Notes under the pieces: model-generated | Database searches by the model: none | Told to the model about the DNA's origin: nothing | Seen by the model: the letters and a program-made list of their open reading frames with translations, nothing else | Source: an uncultured Saprospiraceae bacterium | GTDB lineage: Bacteria > Bacteroidota > Bacteroidia > Chitinophagales > Saprospiraceae | Direction: 5' to 3' | NCBI GenBank assembly: GCA_938041445.1 | Contig: CALISO010000024.1 | Span: 1 to 60,986, forward strand | DNA length: 60,986 nt | Program-made: the position numbers and the translations under genes | Shown: piece after piece, positions 1 to 9,017 of the stretch | Layout: every line of letters starts with the position of its first letter | How positions within the stretch are numbered: the first letter of the stretch is position 1

Positions 1-185
1 TTTACGCAAGTACTGCATCCTGGCACCTCTTGAAACAAGATAAAAATAGGCTTACCTGTTTCTTTGCTCTCAGCTGTTGCTTTGTCATAAGACCTAAGCC
101 AATCAACATTACCAAGTTCTGGGATGGATTGAGACGTAGCCGCAAACGCTGTCAGTAGGATGATAGAATTGAGTAAGTAACGCAT
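1..185 (-). CDS. Thioredoxin-like secreted protein, N-terminal part (runs off the window)
   Basis: The gene starts at the ATG at 185-183 and continues past base 1, so only 61 residues are visible. They begin with a short signal peptide (MRYLLNSIILLTAFAATSQS), followed by an E/K-rich helix and the strand motif GKPIFILFQ. The motif PGCSTCV then puts a CxxC pair where the redox-active cysteines of the thioredoxin fold sit. This is seen in the sequence. The role, a periplasmic thiol-disulfide or thioredoxin-like protein, is inferred from the fold alone. A promoter-like element lies about 50 bases upstream. The substrate and C-terminal domains cannot be judged from this fragment. Confidence 0.6.
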   Translation of the reverse strand, partial: MRYLLNSIILLTAFAATSQSIPELGNVDWLRSYDKATAESKETGKPIFILFQEVPGCSTCV

Positions 186-235
186 ATCTAAATAGATTGA
201 GTGATATTAAATAACAATTAGTAACAGAACAGTCT

Positions 236-244
236 GCAAACCTA
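236..244 (-). promoter_or_regulatory. Promoter -7 element (TAGGTTTGC) for the thioredoxin-like gene
   Basis: On the minus strand this reads TAGGTTTGC, a full match to the Bacteroidota -7 consensus TAnnTTTG. It sits 51 bases upstream of the ATG at 185, leaving an untranslated leader of roughly 40 bases. I see no well-spaced -33 TTG, so the call rests on the -7 match and its position. Confidence 0.4.
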
Positions 245-397
245 AACGATTCCTCAAACCAACTTTAGTCGATTGAAATGTCAAGATTTTACAATTACAA
301 AATTGGTGTAAAACATAAACGGAATGAATCTATTGAAACAGATCTTGGGATGAAAAGCATTTACTAATTAGACCAATTGAGCTGGAGAAGACAGTAA

Positions 398-724
398 TTA
401 CAACCGATAGCTATTAAAGAAATGTACATCATTCTGCTGCTGTCTCCACATATAGAATGGAATGGCAATTGTAGCCATCGCTATCCACCCAACAATATAT
501 AATAATACAGTTAATACAAGACCCAATACAATTGCGAGAACCATTGGAAAACTAGACATCTCTGCCCTCACATCATTGACGTGAGTTGATTGATTAATTG
601 CGCAATCTTTACAATTAAAAACAAAAGTTACACCTTTATCTCGTTCTAAGTCGGGACGCGTTGTTGCATTAGATTTGATCCTATTCCTAGCTGAGCAAGT
701 CTTGCAGGTTGTGTATAGGTACAT
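398..724 (-). CDS. Small membrane protein with an N-terminal two-CxxC zinc-ribbon-like segment
   Basis: The 108-residue protein has CKTC at residues 7-10 and CKDC at about 38-41, spaced like the two knuckles of a zinc ribbon. A hydrophobic stretch follows at about 58-92 (FPMVLAIVLGLVLTVLLYIV, then AMATIAIPFYMW), probably one or two membrane helices, and a short polar tail. I do not recognise a named family. Similar small proteins with a ribbon plus membrane helices occur in Bacteroidota as conserved hypotheticals. There is no overlap with its neighbours and no clear promoter. It could bind zinc on the cytoplasmic face of the inner membrane, but no function can be assigned. Confidence 0.6.
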   Translation of the reverse strand: MYLYTTCKTCSARNRIKSNATTRPDLERDKGVTFVFNCKDCAINQSTHVNDVRAEMSSFPMVLAIVLGLVLTVLLYIVGWIAMATIAIPFYMWRQQQNDVHFFNSYRL

Positions 725-760
725 AATTGTTAAAATGCCTAATTTAAGAAATCTTATACC

Positions 761-2947
761 TTACAATTTCTCCATCAGAAACTCTGTCATCTTAGTGTAC
801 AAATGTAACCTTGCATTGTCACCATAGATACCGTGATTTCGATTTGGATAATAATATGTATCGAATTGCTTATTAGCCTTGATTAAAGCATTGGCCATCT
901 CTGCGGTATGCTGGAAGTGGACATTGTCGTCAGCCATACCATGTATCAGTAGATAATTTCCTCTGAGTCGATCAGCAAAATTGATAGGACTATTATCATC
1001 ATAGCCATCTGTGTTTTCACCATATGTACGCATATACCGTTCTGTATAGATTGAGTCATACCACTTCCAATTAGTAACTGGTGCTACAGCGATTGCCGCT
1101 TTAAATACGTCATTACCTTTCAGTAAACATAGGCTACTCATATAGCCACCATATGACCAACCAAATATCCCTATCCTGTTGGCGTCAGTATATGGAAGGC
1201 TTCCTAGATACTTAGCTGCATCTATCTGATCTTCTGTTTCGTACTTTCCAAGCTGCATATAAGTCATCTTCTTGAACTCTTGTCCACGTCCACCAGTACC
1301 GCGATTATCCACTACCGCAATTAGATATCCTTGACTTGCTAGATGTTGAAACCACCAATAGTTCTGTCCTTTCCAAGCATCGGTAACCTGCTGGCTACCT
1401 GGACCACCGTATAGGTACATAAAGACTGGGTATTGCTTACTTGCGTCAAACCCAGCTGGCTTGATCATATAACCGTTGAGCTCTACTCCACTCGATTGAG
1501 TAAATGAGAAAAATTCAGCTGGTTGCGTCCCAACACTCTTTTGTATATCAGCCATTTCAGAGTTGTCTTCTATCACTCTGATAAGCTTACCTAATTTGTC
1601 ATACACTGTATAGGTCTGAGCTGTATTGATGGTACTGTGTGTATTCACAAAGTAGTCATAATTGCCACTGAACTGTGCTCTACTTGTGCCTGACATTGGT
1701 GTCAAGTTAGTCCGTTGACCAGAGTCAATATTTACCTTATACACCCCTTTGTCCATTGCGGAATCACCAATTGATCGATAGTAAATATCTCTATTAATCT
1801 CATCCATTCCTTGATATGCGACTACATCTCGATCACCAGATGTCAATGGCTTGACTAACTCACCTTTCATATCATAGAGATAGATATGATTATACCCAGA
1901 CTGCTCGCTAGTCCAGATAAAATATTCTCCATCTTCCGTAAAGGTCAAGTCATCAGTGATATCAACATAGTATTTGTTCGTCTCCTTTAGCAATTCTTTG
2001 GTCTTACCTTTTTTGCGATCAGCTAGATATAGTGTCAAATCATTCTGATGACGATTCAACCAAAAGACACACAGGTTATTAGGGTCCTGGGTCCACTTCA
2101 GTCTTGGGATATACATTTCTGAATCATGAGGTAAGTCTACATCCGTCGTATTTGCCTTTTTAAGGTTATAGATATGAGCTGACACCGTAGCATTCTGTTC
2201 TCCAACCTTAGGATACTTAAACGTCTCATATATCGGATACATTTCATTGTGATGCAAGGTCATCGTAAATTCATTAACTGCTGTCTCATCGAACTTCATG
2301 TAGGCAAGACTTGTTCCATCTACATTCCAAAAGAACGCTTTTGCGAATGCGAATTCCTCTTCGTAAACCCAGTCTGCAGCTCCATTGATAATCCGATTTT
2401 TCTCACCGTCAGTAGTAACCTGAGATACCGCATTAGATACCAAGTCCTTTATATAGACATTGTTCTCGTAGACAAAGGCAATATGATTTGCAGTTGGACT
2501 CAGCGTAGCATATTGGATCATTCCTTTATCATATACACTTGAGAGTTTCTTAGACTCTAAGTCAAATAAAAAATAGTCAGCACTAAAACTTCTGCGATAA
2601 ATTGACTTAACATTATCCGTTATCAACAGTTTTGACTCGCCATCGACTAGTTCATACGATCCAAATTGTCCATCAAATCCTGCAACACCTTTATACTGAG
2701 CTGCATCCCATATGACATCTACCTTGTCTCCTGTAGTCAGGTCATACTTGACAATCTGATCATCTTCTTTGCGGCTATAATGCTTGCCATCTTCCATAAA
2801 GGTAAAGCCAGGGATATAGTTAGGATAGTAGGCTCCATCCTTCCACAAAGCTTCTAAAGTGATACTATCGCTTTGTCCTTGCAGTATAAAAGTAAAAGCA
2901 AAAAACAAAGACATCAATCCGATTGTGTAACGCGTCATAATTCTCAT
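761..2947 (-). CDS. S9B prolyl dipeptidyl peptidase (DPP IV family), secreted
   Basis: This serine peptidase removes X-Pro or X-Ala dipeptides from peptide N-termini, probably in the periplasm or at the surface. The N-terminal signal peptide (MRIMTRYTIGLMSLFFAFTF) leads into a DPPIV_N beta-propeller. The propeller carries the motif DWVYEEEF, whose Glu pair binds the free N-terminus of the substrate. The C-terminal alpha/beta hydrolase domain has the nucleophile in GWSYGGY (Ser codon 1154-1156), the Asp in GMADDNVHFQ and the His in NRNHGIYG, so the catalytic triad is complete. The reading frame is open for 36 more codons upstream, but those residues are not signal-peptide-like, so I chose the ATG at 2947; the ATG at 2938 is a close alternative. 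The length of about 728 residues is normal for the family. It is divergent from the large surface-protein gene. Confidence 0.93.
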   Translation of the reverse strand: MRIMTRYTIGLMSLFFAFTFILQGQSDSITLEALWKDGAYYPNYIPGFTFMEDGKHYSRKEDDQIVKYDLTTGDKVDVIWDAAQYKGVAGFDGQFGSYELVDGESKLLITDNVKSIYRRSFSADYFLFDLESKKLSSVYDKGMIQYATLSPTANHIAFVYENNVYIKDLVSNAVSQVTTDGEKNRIINGAADWVYEEEFAFAKAFFWNVDGTSLAYMKFDETAVNEFTMTLHHNEMYPIYETFKYPKVGEQNATVSAHIYNLKKANTTDVDLPHDSEMYIPRLKWTQDPNNLCVFWLNRHQNDLTLYLADRKKGKTKELLKETNKYYVDITDDLTFTEDGEYFIWTSEQSGYNHIYLYDMKGELVKPLTSGDRDVVAYQGMDEINRDIYYRSIGDSAMDKGVYKVNIDSGQRTNLTPMSGTSRAQFSGNYDYFVNTHSTINTAQTYTVYDKLGKLIRVIEDNSEMADIQKSVGTQPAEFFSFTQSSGVELNGYMIKPAGFDASKQYPVFMYLYGGPGSQQVTDAWKGQNYWWFQHLASQGYLIAVVDNRGTGGRGQEFKKMTYMQLGKYETEDQIDAAKYLGSLPYTDANRIGIFGWSYGGYMSSLCLLKGNDVFKAAIAVAPVTNWKWYDSIYTERYMRTYGENTDGYDDNSPINFADRLRGNYLLIHGMADDNVHFQHTAEMANALIKANKQFDTYYYPNRNHGIYGDNARLHLYTKMTEFLMEKL

Positions 2948-3105
2948 AAATATTAAGTCTGAAAATATTAAGTGAGACGAATTTACAGATTTTCTATCGA
3001 CCTGCTTGCCTTTGGAAAAAGCTAAGCAATAGTAGAAAACTCTATCAACTACCATACAATAGTGGCAAGTAATCGATTTTTCACTAAAATAATCTTTTAA
3101 TAAAA

Positions 3106-3117
3106 TTGGTTAACCAA
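3106..3117. promoter_or_regulatory. 12-base perfect palindrome TTGGTTAACCAA in a divergent intergenic region
   Basis: A perfect inverted repeat lies in the roughly 300-base region between the divergent DPP IV gene and the large surface-protein gene. Its position would suit an operator for a dimeric regulator. No flanking promoter matches TAnnTTTG, and in AT-rich DNA a 12-base palindrome can arise by chance. Confidence 0.2.
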
Positions 3118-3254
3118 ATTAAATTTTGGATATTTATCTGTGTTTCAATCAAAGTATGGTTGAGATATAGAATAGTTGTAATACGAAATTTTAGTTTGCA
3201 ACTTTTACTGCGATAAAACCTACAATCAAATTAATTATTAACAAAACCTGAAAA

Positions 3255-6200
3255 ATGAGAATGAATATCTCTACACTCAAACTTGCATACATTGCAGTTT
3301 TAAGTCTATTTATTGGCTTCAGTGTTTCTACTGAAAGCTATGCTCAAATTTGTCCACCTGTATTAGAAGGTGATTTTGAACTAGGAGATGCCAATGGTGA
3401 CCCTCCAGGCGATAGTCGTGCGGTTTGGCGTAATGAAGATCTCGGTGGTGTAATCCAAATTACATCTAGTTCCAATTCTGGAAACTGGGCTATGAAACTA
3501 CCAGATGATGGAAGTAGAATAGGTTACCAAGAAATGACAGTGTCGCCTAATACCGACTACACATTGAACTTTGCATATTTCCTCGATGATGCTAATCTTG
3601 GAACTGTAACAGTTGATGTACTTGCTGGTGGTGGATATGGTGCTAGCCTTCCTGTCGGTAATGGTACAGTATTAGGAACATTCAGCGATGGTGCTCAGAC
3701 TTCATATACAGCCGCAAGCATTTCATTTAACAGTGGAAGCGAAAATACAATCTCGCTTTATATCCATAACCAAGGTGTTGAAGCGCAAATCGATGACATC
3801 ATATTTGCGTGCGATGATGGAACGAACACTGGAGGCGGTGGTGGAGATGACTGTGAGGGCAATTTGTTTGCCTTTGTAACAGACACGGATACAGGTGATA
3901 CAGGAGAATTAAGATTTAGCTTCTCTGATCCAGTACCAGTAGGAACAATGACAGCGACAATAAGCAAAGGTGCATCTAGCAATGATGCTTTTGTCAATAT
4001 CTCTGGTACGTCAACTACTCGTGCTAATGCAATGATTGATTTCAGAATCAACGATAGTAATGGTTATGCGTTTACTGAGTCTGGAGATTCTCAAAACGCT
4101 GGATCAAACTTTCCAACTTTCGCTAATGATACAAATGTTGATGTGGAAATCTCGTGGGATGCAACTGTGTCTCCACCTATGATGACAGTCATCATAGATG
4201 GCCAGATGGTAGCAGCTCCATTCCCATCAGAAGGAGCAGACGCAGCTGCAATCGTCGATGGAATGAGAACAGTACAGTTTAGATTTGCTGGTAATAGTGC
4301 AATTGCTGATGGTGATGAAGGCATATCAGTAGATAATCTTGTTATCACAGATGGTGACGGTATGGAATTATTTTCTGACGACTATGAAGGTTATGCGGAC
4401 GAAGATTCATTGAATCCAGATGAGAATCCTACTTCACCATACCATCCCAATTCATCAGATGCTTCGGTAGATTGTGATGGAGAAGTAATGACTGGTGGAG
4501 GTGATTGTAGTGACCTTTTTGCCTTTGTTACTGATACAGATTCAGGCGATACTGGAGAATTGAGATTTAGCTTTTCTGATCCAGTACCAGTTGGTAAAAT
4601 GACAGCAACAATAAGTAAAGGTGCATCTAGTAATGATGGATTCATCAATATATCTGGAACTTCTACTTCTCGTGCCAATGCGATGATAGATTTTAGAATC
4701 AATGATAATAACGGCTATGCCTTTACTGAGTCCGGAGATTCTCAAAATGCAAGTGCGAACTTCCCTGCTTTCATAAATGATGAGCTTGTAGATATTGAAA
4801 TCTCATGGGATGCAACATCATCGCCACCAACAATGACAGTCATTATAGATGGTCAGATGGTAGCAGCACCATTCCCATCAGAAGGTGCTGATGCAGATGC
4901 AATTGCTGAAGGAATGAGAACAGTACAATTTAGATTCGCAAGTAATAGTGCAGTTGAAGATAATGGCGCTGGAGTTTCAGTGTTTGACTTTGAGCTTACA
5001 GATGATTCAGGGAATGTCTTATTCTCAGATGATTATGATGGATATGCCTTAGGTGATTCATTGAACCCAGATGAAAATCCAAACTCACCCTATCACGGTA
5101 ATTCTTCAGACGCAACTATAGATTGCCAAGATGCTGAAGACGAAGGTGAAGAAGGTGATTGTACCGATCAGCATGGATTTGTGACTGATACAGACACAGG
5201 TGATACAGGTGAATTAAGATTTAGCTTCTCCGACCCCGTATCAGTAGGAACAATGACAGCGACTGTAAGAAAAGATGCGTCTAGTAATGATGCATTTATC
5301 AATATCTCTGGTTCATCAACTTCTCGTGCTAATGCGATGATCGATTTCAGAATAAATGATGGCAATGGTTATGCATTTACGGAGTCAGGAGATTCTCAAA
5401 ACGCGGGTGCTAACTTCCCTGCTTTCGTAAACGATGAGTTTGTAGATGTAGAAATCTCATGGGATGCAACGGCTTCTCCACCAATGATGACAGTAATTAT
5501 TGATGGGCAGATGGTGGCAGCACCATTCCCATCAGAAGGTGCTGACGCAGATGCAATTGCTGAAGGAATGAGAACAGTACAATTTAGATTTGCGGGTAAT
5601 AGTGCGGTAGCTGATGGTGAAGAAGGATTATTGGTTGACAATATTGTAATCACTGATGGAGCAGGTATGGAATTATTCTCGGATGACTTTGCAACTTATA
5701 CATCTGGAGATTCTCTAAATCCAGATGAAAATGCTGCATCACCTTACCATCCTAACTCATCAGACGCAACAGTAGAATGTAAGAACACCACTGTGGAGGA
5801 AGATCCATGTGAAAACTTTGTTCCCGAGCTGTTTGTAATAGGTGGTGCTAGTATTTGCGAAGGTGAGTCTACTACACTAGAAGCTATTGGCAACTACGAT
5901 TCTGTTGTGTGGTCAACAGGAGATACAACGCCGACTATTACTGTGACAACTGCTGGTGAATACTCAGCTACTGGATCTTTCGATTGTGATCCAATGTTTT
6001 CATTTTTAGAAGTTGTAACAGTTGTAGTGACACCTACTATTTTCTCTGCTGAAAGTGCAGTTCTCTGCCCTGGAGAAACTGTAATAATCAATGATACAGA
6101 ATTTTCAGAAGCTGGAACATTTGAGCAAACTATCACAAACGAAATGACTGGTTGCAATGAAATTGTAACGGTAACTATCGAAACTGCAGAAGCTGCACAA

Positions 6201-8864
6201 ACAAATATAGATACTCTAATTTGTGAAGGTGTTATGTTAGATTTCAATGGGATGACAATCACAGAACCGGGTGAATATACTGCAGACTTGATGACACAAC
6301 TTGGATGTGATAGTACTGTCACATTGAGTGTCTCTACGATACCAGTAATGACAACAACTGAATCAGCGACAATCTGTGAAGGTGAAACTGTTATAATCAA
6401 TGATGTTGAATATAGTGATGCAGGCACATTTACTCAGACAATAATTGGAGCTTCAGGATGTAATGACATATTAGAAATTACAATCATAGTCAACAATACT
6501 GAAATGACAGAAATCTCAGACTCATTCTGCGAAGGAGATAGCTACGAATTTAATGGTATGATACTTACAGTACCTGGCACATACACCTCTAACCTAACGA
6601 CAGATGAAGGATGTGATAGCACCGTGGTATTGACCTTGACAGAAACTGCTATGGGTGCTCAGTCAGCTGAAGGCCAAATCTGTGAAGGAAGTACTGTCAC
6701 AATCAATGGTGTGATATACGATGAAGCAGGAATATTTACGCAGATGGTTGACAATATAGATACAGGATGTACTGACATCCTTACTGTGACTATTACTGAA
6801 GTTGAAGTTATTACAAATGAGGTAAGCGATGGATTCTGTCCTGGTGAGTCAATAATATTTGACGGTGAGGTAATCGATACTGAAGGCACCTTTACATTTA
6901 ACTACACTTCATCAGCAGGTTGCGATAGTATCATTGTATTGACAGTAGAGGAGTTTGAAGCGCCAATGACTACGGAAAATGTCACTATCGTTCCAGGTGG
7001 GTCTATCGTTATTGATGGAGAAACAATCACAGAAGCTGGAACATATGAATCGACATTTACAACGGATGAAGGCTGTGAAGGTACAGTTACTACAATCGTA
7101 ACTGTTGACAATATTTTTGCTTCAGGTATCGTGTCTTATGGTTTTGACGAGTGTACTTTATCGAATAATAGCTTTGAAGAATTTACACCAGTATTCGCTA
7201 ACTCACTAGATTGTATAGATGATCTCAGTAGTAGCATTTACAGAGTCAACCCAGAAACAAATGGCCACTCATGCACAGAAGGCCTAGATGGTACAACGAC
7301 AATGTGTATTTCAGCATATAGCCAATGTACCCCAGATTTTAATTCAATCAGAAAACTCATCTTTGAAACTGATTATAGTGTTGGAGCTGGAGCGACTGTT
7401 GAATTGGAAGATGTATCATTTTCTCATGTTGCACCAGAAAACTTTGCATTTACAAATGGAGGAAGTGGTGCTAATAACTACCCTACTTTATTTGCATATA
7501 GAGTCTTAGACAATGGTGTGACACTTGTAGAAACTTCAGGGATAGCAACATCACAAACATTCACTCAACTGAGTATAGATCTTTCTGGATTTACAATTGA
7601 TGGAACTGGTACGCTTGTCGTGGAGATGCTTCCTTATTGTCCTGTAGGTATTGACTCTCCTATCTCAGCTTGGGATATTGAGAATCTTTCGCTTAATGCT
7701 AGTTGTAGCAATGCTGGAGGTAGAATTGCTTTACTTGGTGATATCAAAGATAGAAACAACGTACCTATGGCAGATGTACAGTTGATGTTCAATGATTCTG
7801 AAGGTACTTTTACTACGGTATCAGACTTCAATGGTCAATACGAGTATAATACTGATGCTGACATATGCACTATGCAGCCAAGCTTAGATACTGATCACAT
7901 AAATGGTGTTTCTACATTGGATATACTTTTAATCCAAAGGCACATCTTGAATATCTTACCATTCACAGATCAGCTTGATTTCATCGCTGCAGATGTCAAC
8001 AATACAAAGACTGTCACAGCACAGGATCTAGTTGATATCAGAAAAGTGATCTTAGGAATTACAGATTTCTTCCCAAATAATACAAGTTGGAGATTTGACC
8101 ACAATAATACTACAGCTGACAATGGAGACAACTTTGCGATCAGCGAAGATTACTTCTGCTCTGATGAAGGAACTCACCTGGTTGACTTTACTGGTATCAA
8201 AATAGGTGATGTGAACAATAGTGTGGTTGACACAAGAAATGGAGAAAGCATAGATGTGACATACGAGATTGTAAACGATCAAATCCAATTCTATGTACAA
8301 GAGGACGTGGAGATGATGGGGCTTCAATTAGCAATGAATGTTGAAGGAGCAAGTCTAAAATCATTGACTTCTGCACTAGAGGGATTCAGTGAGGTCAACT
8401 ATGTATTGTCTGATCAAGCATTTGTCATATCTTGGAATACAACTGCGAGTATCAAGGTAGAGGCACAGACACCATTATTTGTTATCAATATGGATCAAAG
8501 CAACCTCGTAACAGTCAATGTTGAAACAGAAGGTTTAGCAAGTGAATACTATGATGGTAGTCTTAATACGATCAATGTTAACCTTATAAATGCTAACAGT
8601 GGTCAATCTACAGATACAGAACAACTAATCTCTGTATCGCCTAATCCAGTTAACAACAGTTTGACAATTACCCTTGATGCAAATGATGTTGAAAGAAGTG
8701 ATGTTAATCTTCAGTTAGTTGACTTGAGAGGAAAGACAGTAATCGGCAATCAATCAATCAATCTTGGCGCAGCTCTTGATGTGAGTGAGTTGATGCCAGG
8801 ATTATATATCCTACAAATTACTGACGGAACTGTAACACAATATGAAAAAATATTAAAGCTCTAA
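3255..8864 (+). CDS. Giant T9SS-secreted surface protein: three 218-residue repeats, Cys-paired repeats, dockerin, sorting domain
   Basis: The 1869-residue protein has a signal peptide ending near SYAQ (residues 1-31) and an N-terminal beta domain (about 32-190). Three tandem repeats of 217-218 residues follow (about 198-843), each with the motifs FVTDTD.GDTGELRFSFSD, TVIIDGQMVAAPFPSEGAD and LNPDEN..SPYH. Next come an Ig/PKD-like domain (about 850-935), about seven 45-residue Cys-paired repeats (935-1286), a beta-sandwich (about 1294-1488) and a carboxypeptidase-regulatory-like domain. A dockerin type I pair is built on DTDHINGVSTLDILLIQRHI and DVNNTKTVTAQDLVDIRKVI. A further beta domain precedes the type A T9SS sorting domain (about 1793-1869; SPNP, then GLYILQI). 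It is probably an adhesin or surface-layer protein; no enzyme motif was seen. An alternative ATG lies two codons downstream. Confidence 0.9.
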   Translation: MRMNISTLKLAYIAVLSLFIGFSVSTESYAQICPPVLEGDFELGDANGDPPGDSRAVWRNEDLGGVIQITSSSNSGNWAMKLPDDGSRIGYQEMTVSPNTDYTLNFAYFLDDANLGTVTVDVLAGGGYGASLPVGNGTVLGTFSDGAQTSYTAASISFNSGSENTISLYIHNQGVEAQIDDIIFACDDGTNTGGGGGDDCEGNLFAFVTDTDTGDTGELRFSFSDPVPVGTMTATISKGASSNDAFVNISGTSTTRANAMIDFRINDSNGYAFTESGDSQNAGSNFPTFANDTNVDVEISWDATVSPPMMTVIIDGQMVAAPFPSEGADAAAIVDGMRTVQFRFAGNSAIADGDEGISVDNLVITDGDGMELFSDDYEGYADEDSLNPDENPTSPYHPNSSDASVDCDGEVMTGGGDCSDLFAFVTDTDSGDTGELRFSFSDPVPVGKMTATISKGASSNDGFINISGTSTSRANAMIDFRINDNNGYAFTESGDSQNASANFPAFINDELVDIEISWDATSSPPTMTVIIDGQMVAAPFPSEGADADAIAEGMRTVQFRFASNSAVEDNGAGVSVFDFELTDDSGNVLFSDDYDGYALGDSLNPDENPNSPYHGNSSDATIDCQDAEDEGEEGDCTDQHGFVTDTDTGDTGELRFSFSDPVSVGTMTATVRKDASSNDAFINISGSSTSRANAMIDFRINDGNGYAFTESGDSQNAGANFPAFVNDEFVDVEISWDATASPPMMTVIIDGQMVAAPFPSEGADADAIAEGMRTVQFRFAGNSAVADGEEGLLVDNIVITDGAGMELFSDDFATYTSGDSLNPDENAASPYHPNSSDATVECKNTTVEEDPCENFVPELFVIGGASICEGESTTLEAIGNYDSVVWSTGDTTPTITVTTAGEYSATGSFDCDPMFSFLEVVTVVVTPTIFSAESAVLCPGETVIINDTEFSEAGTFEQTITNEMTGCNEIVTVTIETAEAAQTNIDTLICEGVMLDFNGMTITEPGEYTADLMTQLGCDSTVTLSVSTIPVMTTTESATICEGETVIINDVEYSDAGTFTQTIIGASGCNDILEITIIVNNTEMTEISDSFCEGDSYEFNGMILTVPGTYTSNLTTDEGCDSTVVLTLTETAMGAQSAEGQICEGSTVTINGVIYDEAGIFTQMVDNIDTGCTDILTVTITEVEVITNEVSDGFCPGESIIFDGEVIDTEGTFTFNYTSSAGCDSIIVLTVEEFEAPMTTENVTIVPGGSIVIDGETITEAGTYESTFTTDEGCEGTVTTIVTVDNIFASGIVSYGFDECTLSNNSFEEFTPVFANSLDCIDDLSSSIYRVNPETNGHSCTEGLDGTTTMCISAYSQCTPDFNSIRKLIFETDYSVGAGATVELEDVSFSHVAPENFAFTNGGSGANNYPTLFAYRVLDNGVTLVETSGIATSQTFTQLSIDLSGFTIDGTGTLVVEMLPYCPVGIDSPISAWDIENLSLNASCSNAGGRIALLGDIKDRNNVPMADVQLMFNDSEGTFTTVSDFNGQYEYNTDADICTMQPSLDTDHINGVSTLDILLIQRHILNILPFTDQLDFIAADVNNTKTVTAQDLVDIRKVILGITDFFPNNTSWRFDHNNTTADNGDNFAISEDYFCSDEGTHLVDFTGIKIGDVNNSVVDTRNGESIDVTYEIVNDQIQFYVQEDVEMMGLQLAMNVEGASLKSLTSALEGFSEVNYVLSDQAFVISWNTTASIKVEAQTPLFVINMDQSNLVTVNVETEGLASEYYDGSLNTINVNLINANSGQSTDTEQLISVSPNPVNNSLTITLDANDVERSDVNLQLVDLRGKTVIGNQSINLGAALDVSELMPGLYILQITDGTVTQYEKILKL
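3847..5780 (+). repeat. Three tandem coding repeats of about 651-654 bases
   Basis: Equivalent points in the three copies (the Val codon of the motif FVTDTD) fall at 3876, 4527 and 5181, giving periods of 651 and 654 bases (217 and 218 codons). Long stretches are nearly identical between copies at the nucleotide level, for example the segment encoding MVAAPFPSEGAD. This points to recent tandem duplication or ongoing homogenisation. Copy 2 diverges most towards its end, where VSVFDFELTDDSG replaces the VDN.VITDG motif of copies 1 and 3. Confidence 0.9.
6050..7110 (+). repeat. About seven Cys-paired repeats of roughly 45 codons, in two alternating types
   Basis: Each unit starts with a C-E/P-G motif and ends with G-C-(D/N/T/E). 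Type A units look like ICEGETVIIND.EYS.AGTF and end in GCNDIL or similar. Type B units look like FCEGDSYEFNGM...PGTY and end in GCDSTVVL. A and B alternate along the array. The last unit has VPGG instead of the first Cys motif. The two cysteines of a unit are about 33-36 residues apart and may form a disulfide outside the cell. Confidence 0.8.
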
Positions 8865-8894
8865 TTCTAGAGGTTTAATTAATTTCTAAAAATG

Positions 8895-8925
8895 AAGGGA
8901 TGCTACTACAGCATCCCTTTTTTTT
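8895..8925 (+). terminator. Rho-independent terminator of the giant surface-protein gene
   Basis: A perfect 10-base stem (AAGGGATGCT, 8895-8904, pairing with AGCATCCCTT, 8910-8919) around a 5-base loop is followed by a run of eight T from 8918. It begins 31 bases after the stop codon. It also rules out an ATG at 8892 as the start of the next gene. Confidence 0.92.
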
Positions 8926-9017
8926 ATTGCGATAAAGTCACACATCCCGCTTTTACGTTATCTAATAAGACAAGAAATGTTTCTATCAACAATAGTATAT
9001 TAGCATATCTAACAATA

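Noticed and set aside
5894-6427. A long open frame on the minus strand inside the giant surface-protein gene
   Set aside because: It mirrors the Thr/Ser/Val-rich repeats of the plus-strand gene, has no promoter or signal sequence of its own, and its translation is low in complexity. The plus-strand protein is clearly real.
7868-8105. A cellulosome component suggested by the dockerin
   Set aside because: No cohesin-bearing scaffoldin or glycoside hydrolase lies in the window. Dockerin repeats are common in T9SS-secreted proteins of Bacteroidota without cellulosomes.
8892-9017. An upstream ATG that would extend the CPBP protease by 42 residues
   Set aside because: It lies in the stem of the terminator of the previous gene, and the added residues have no family-like features.
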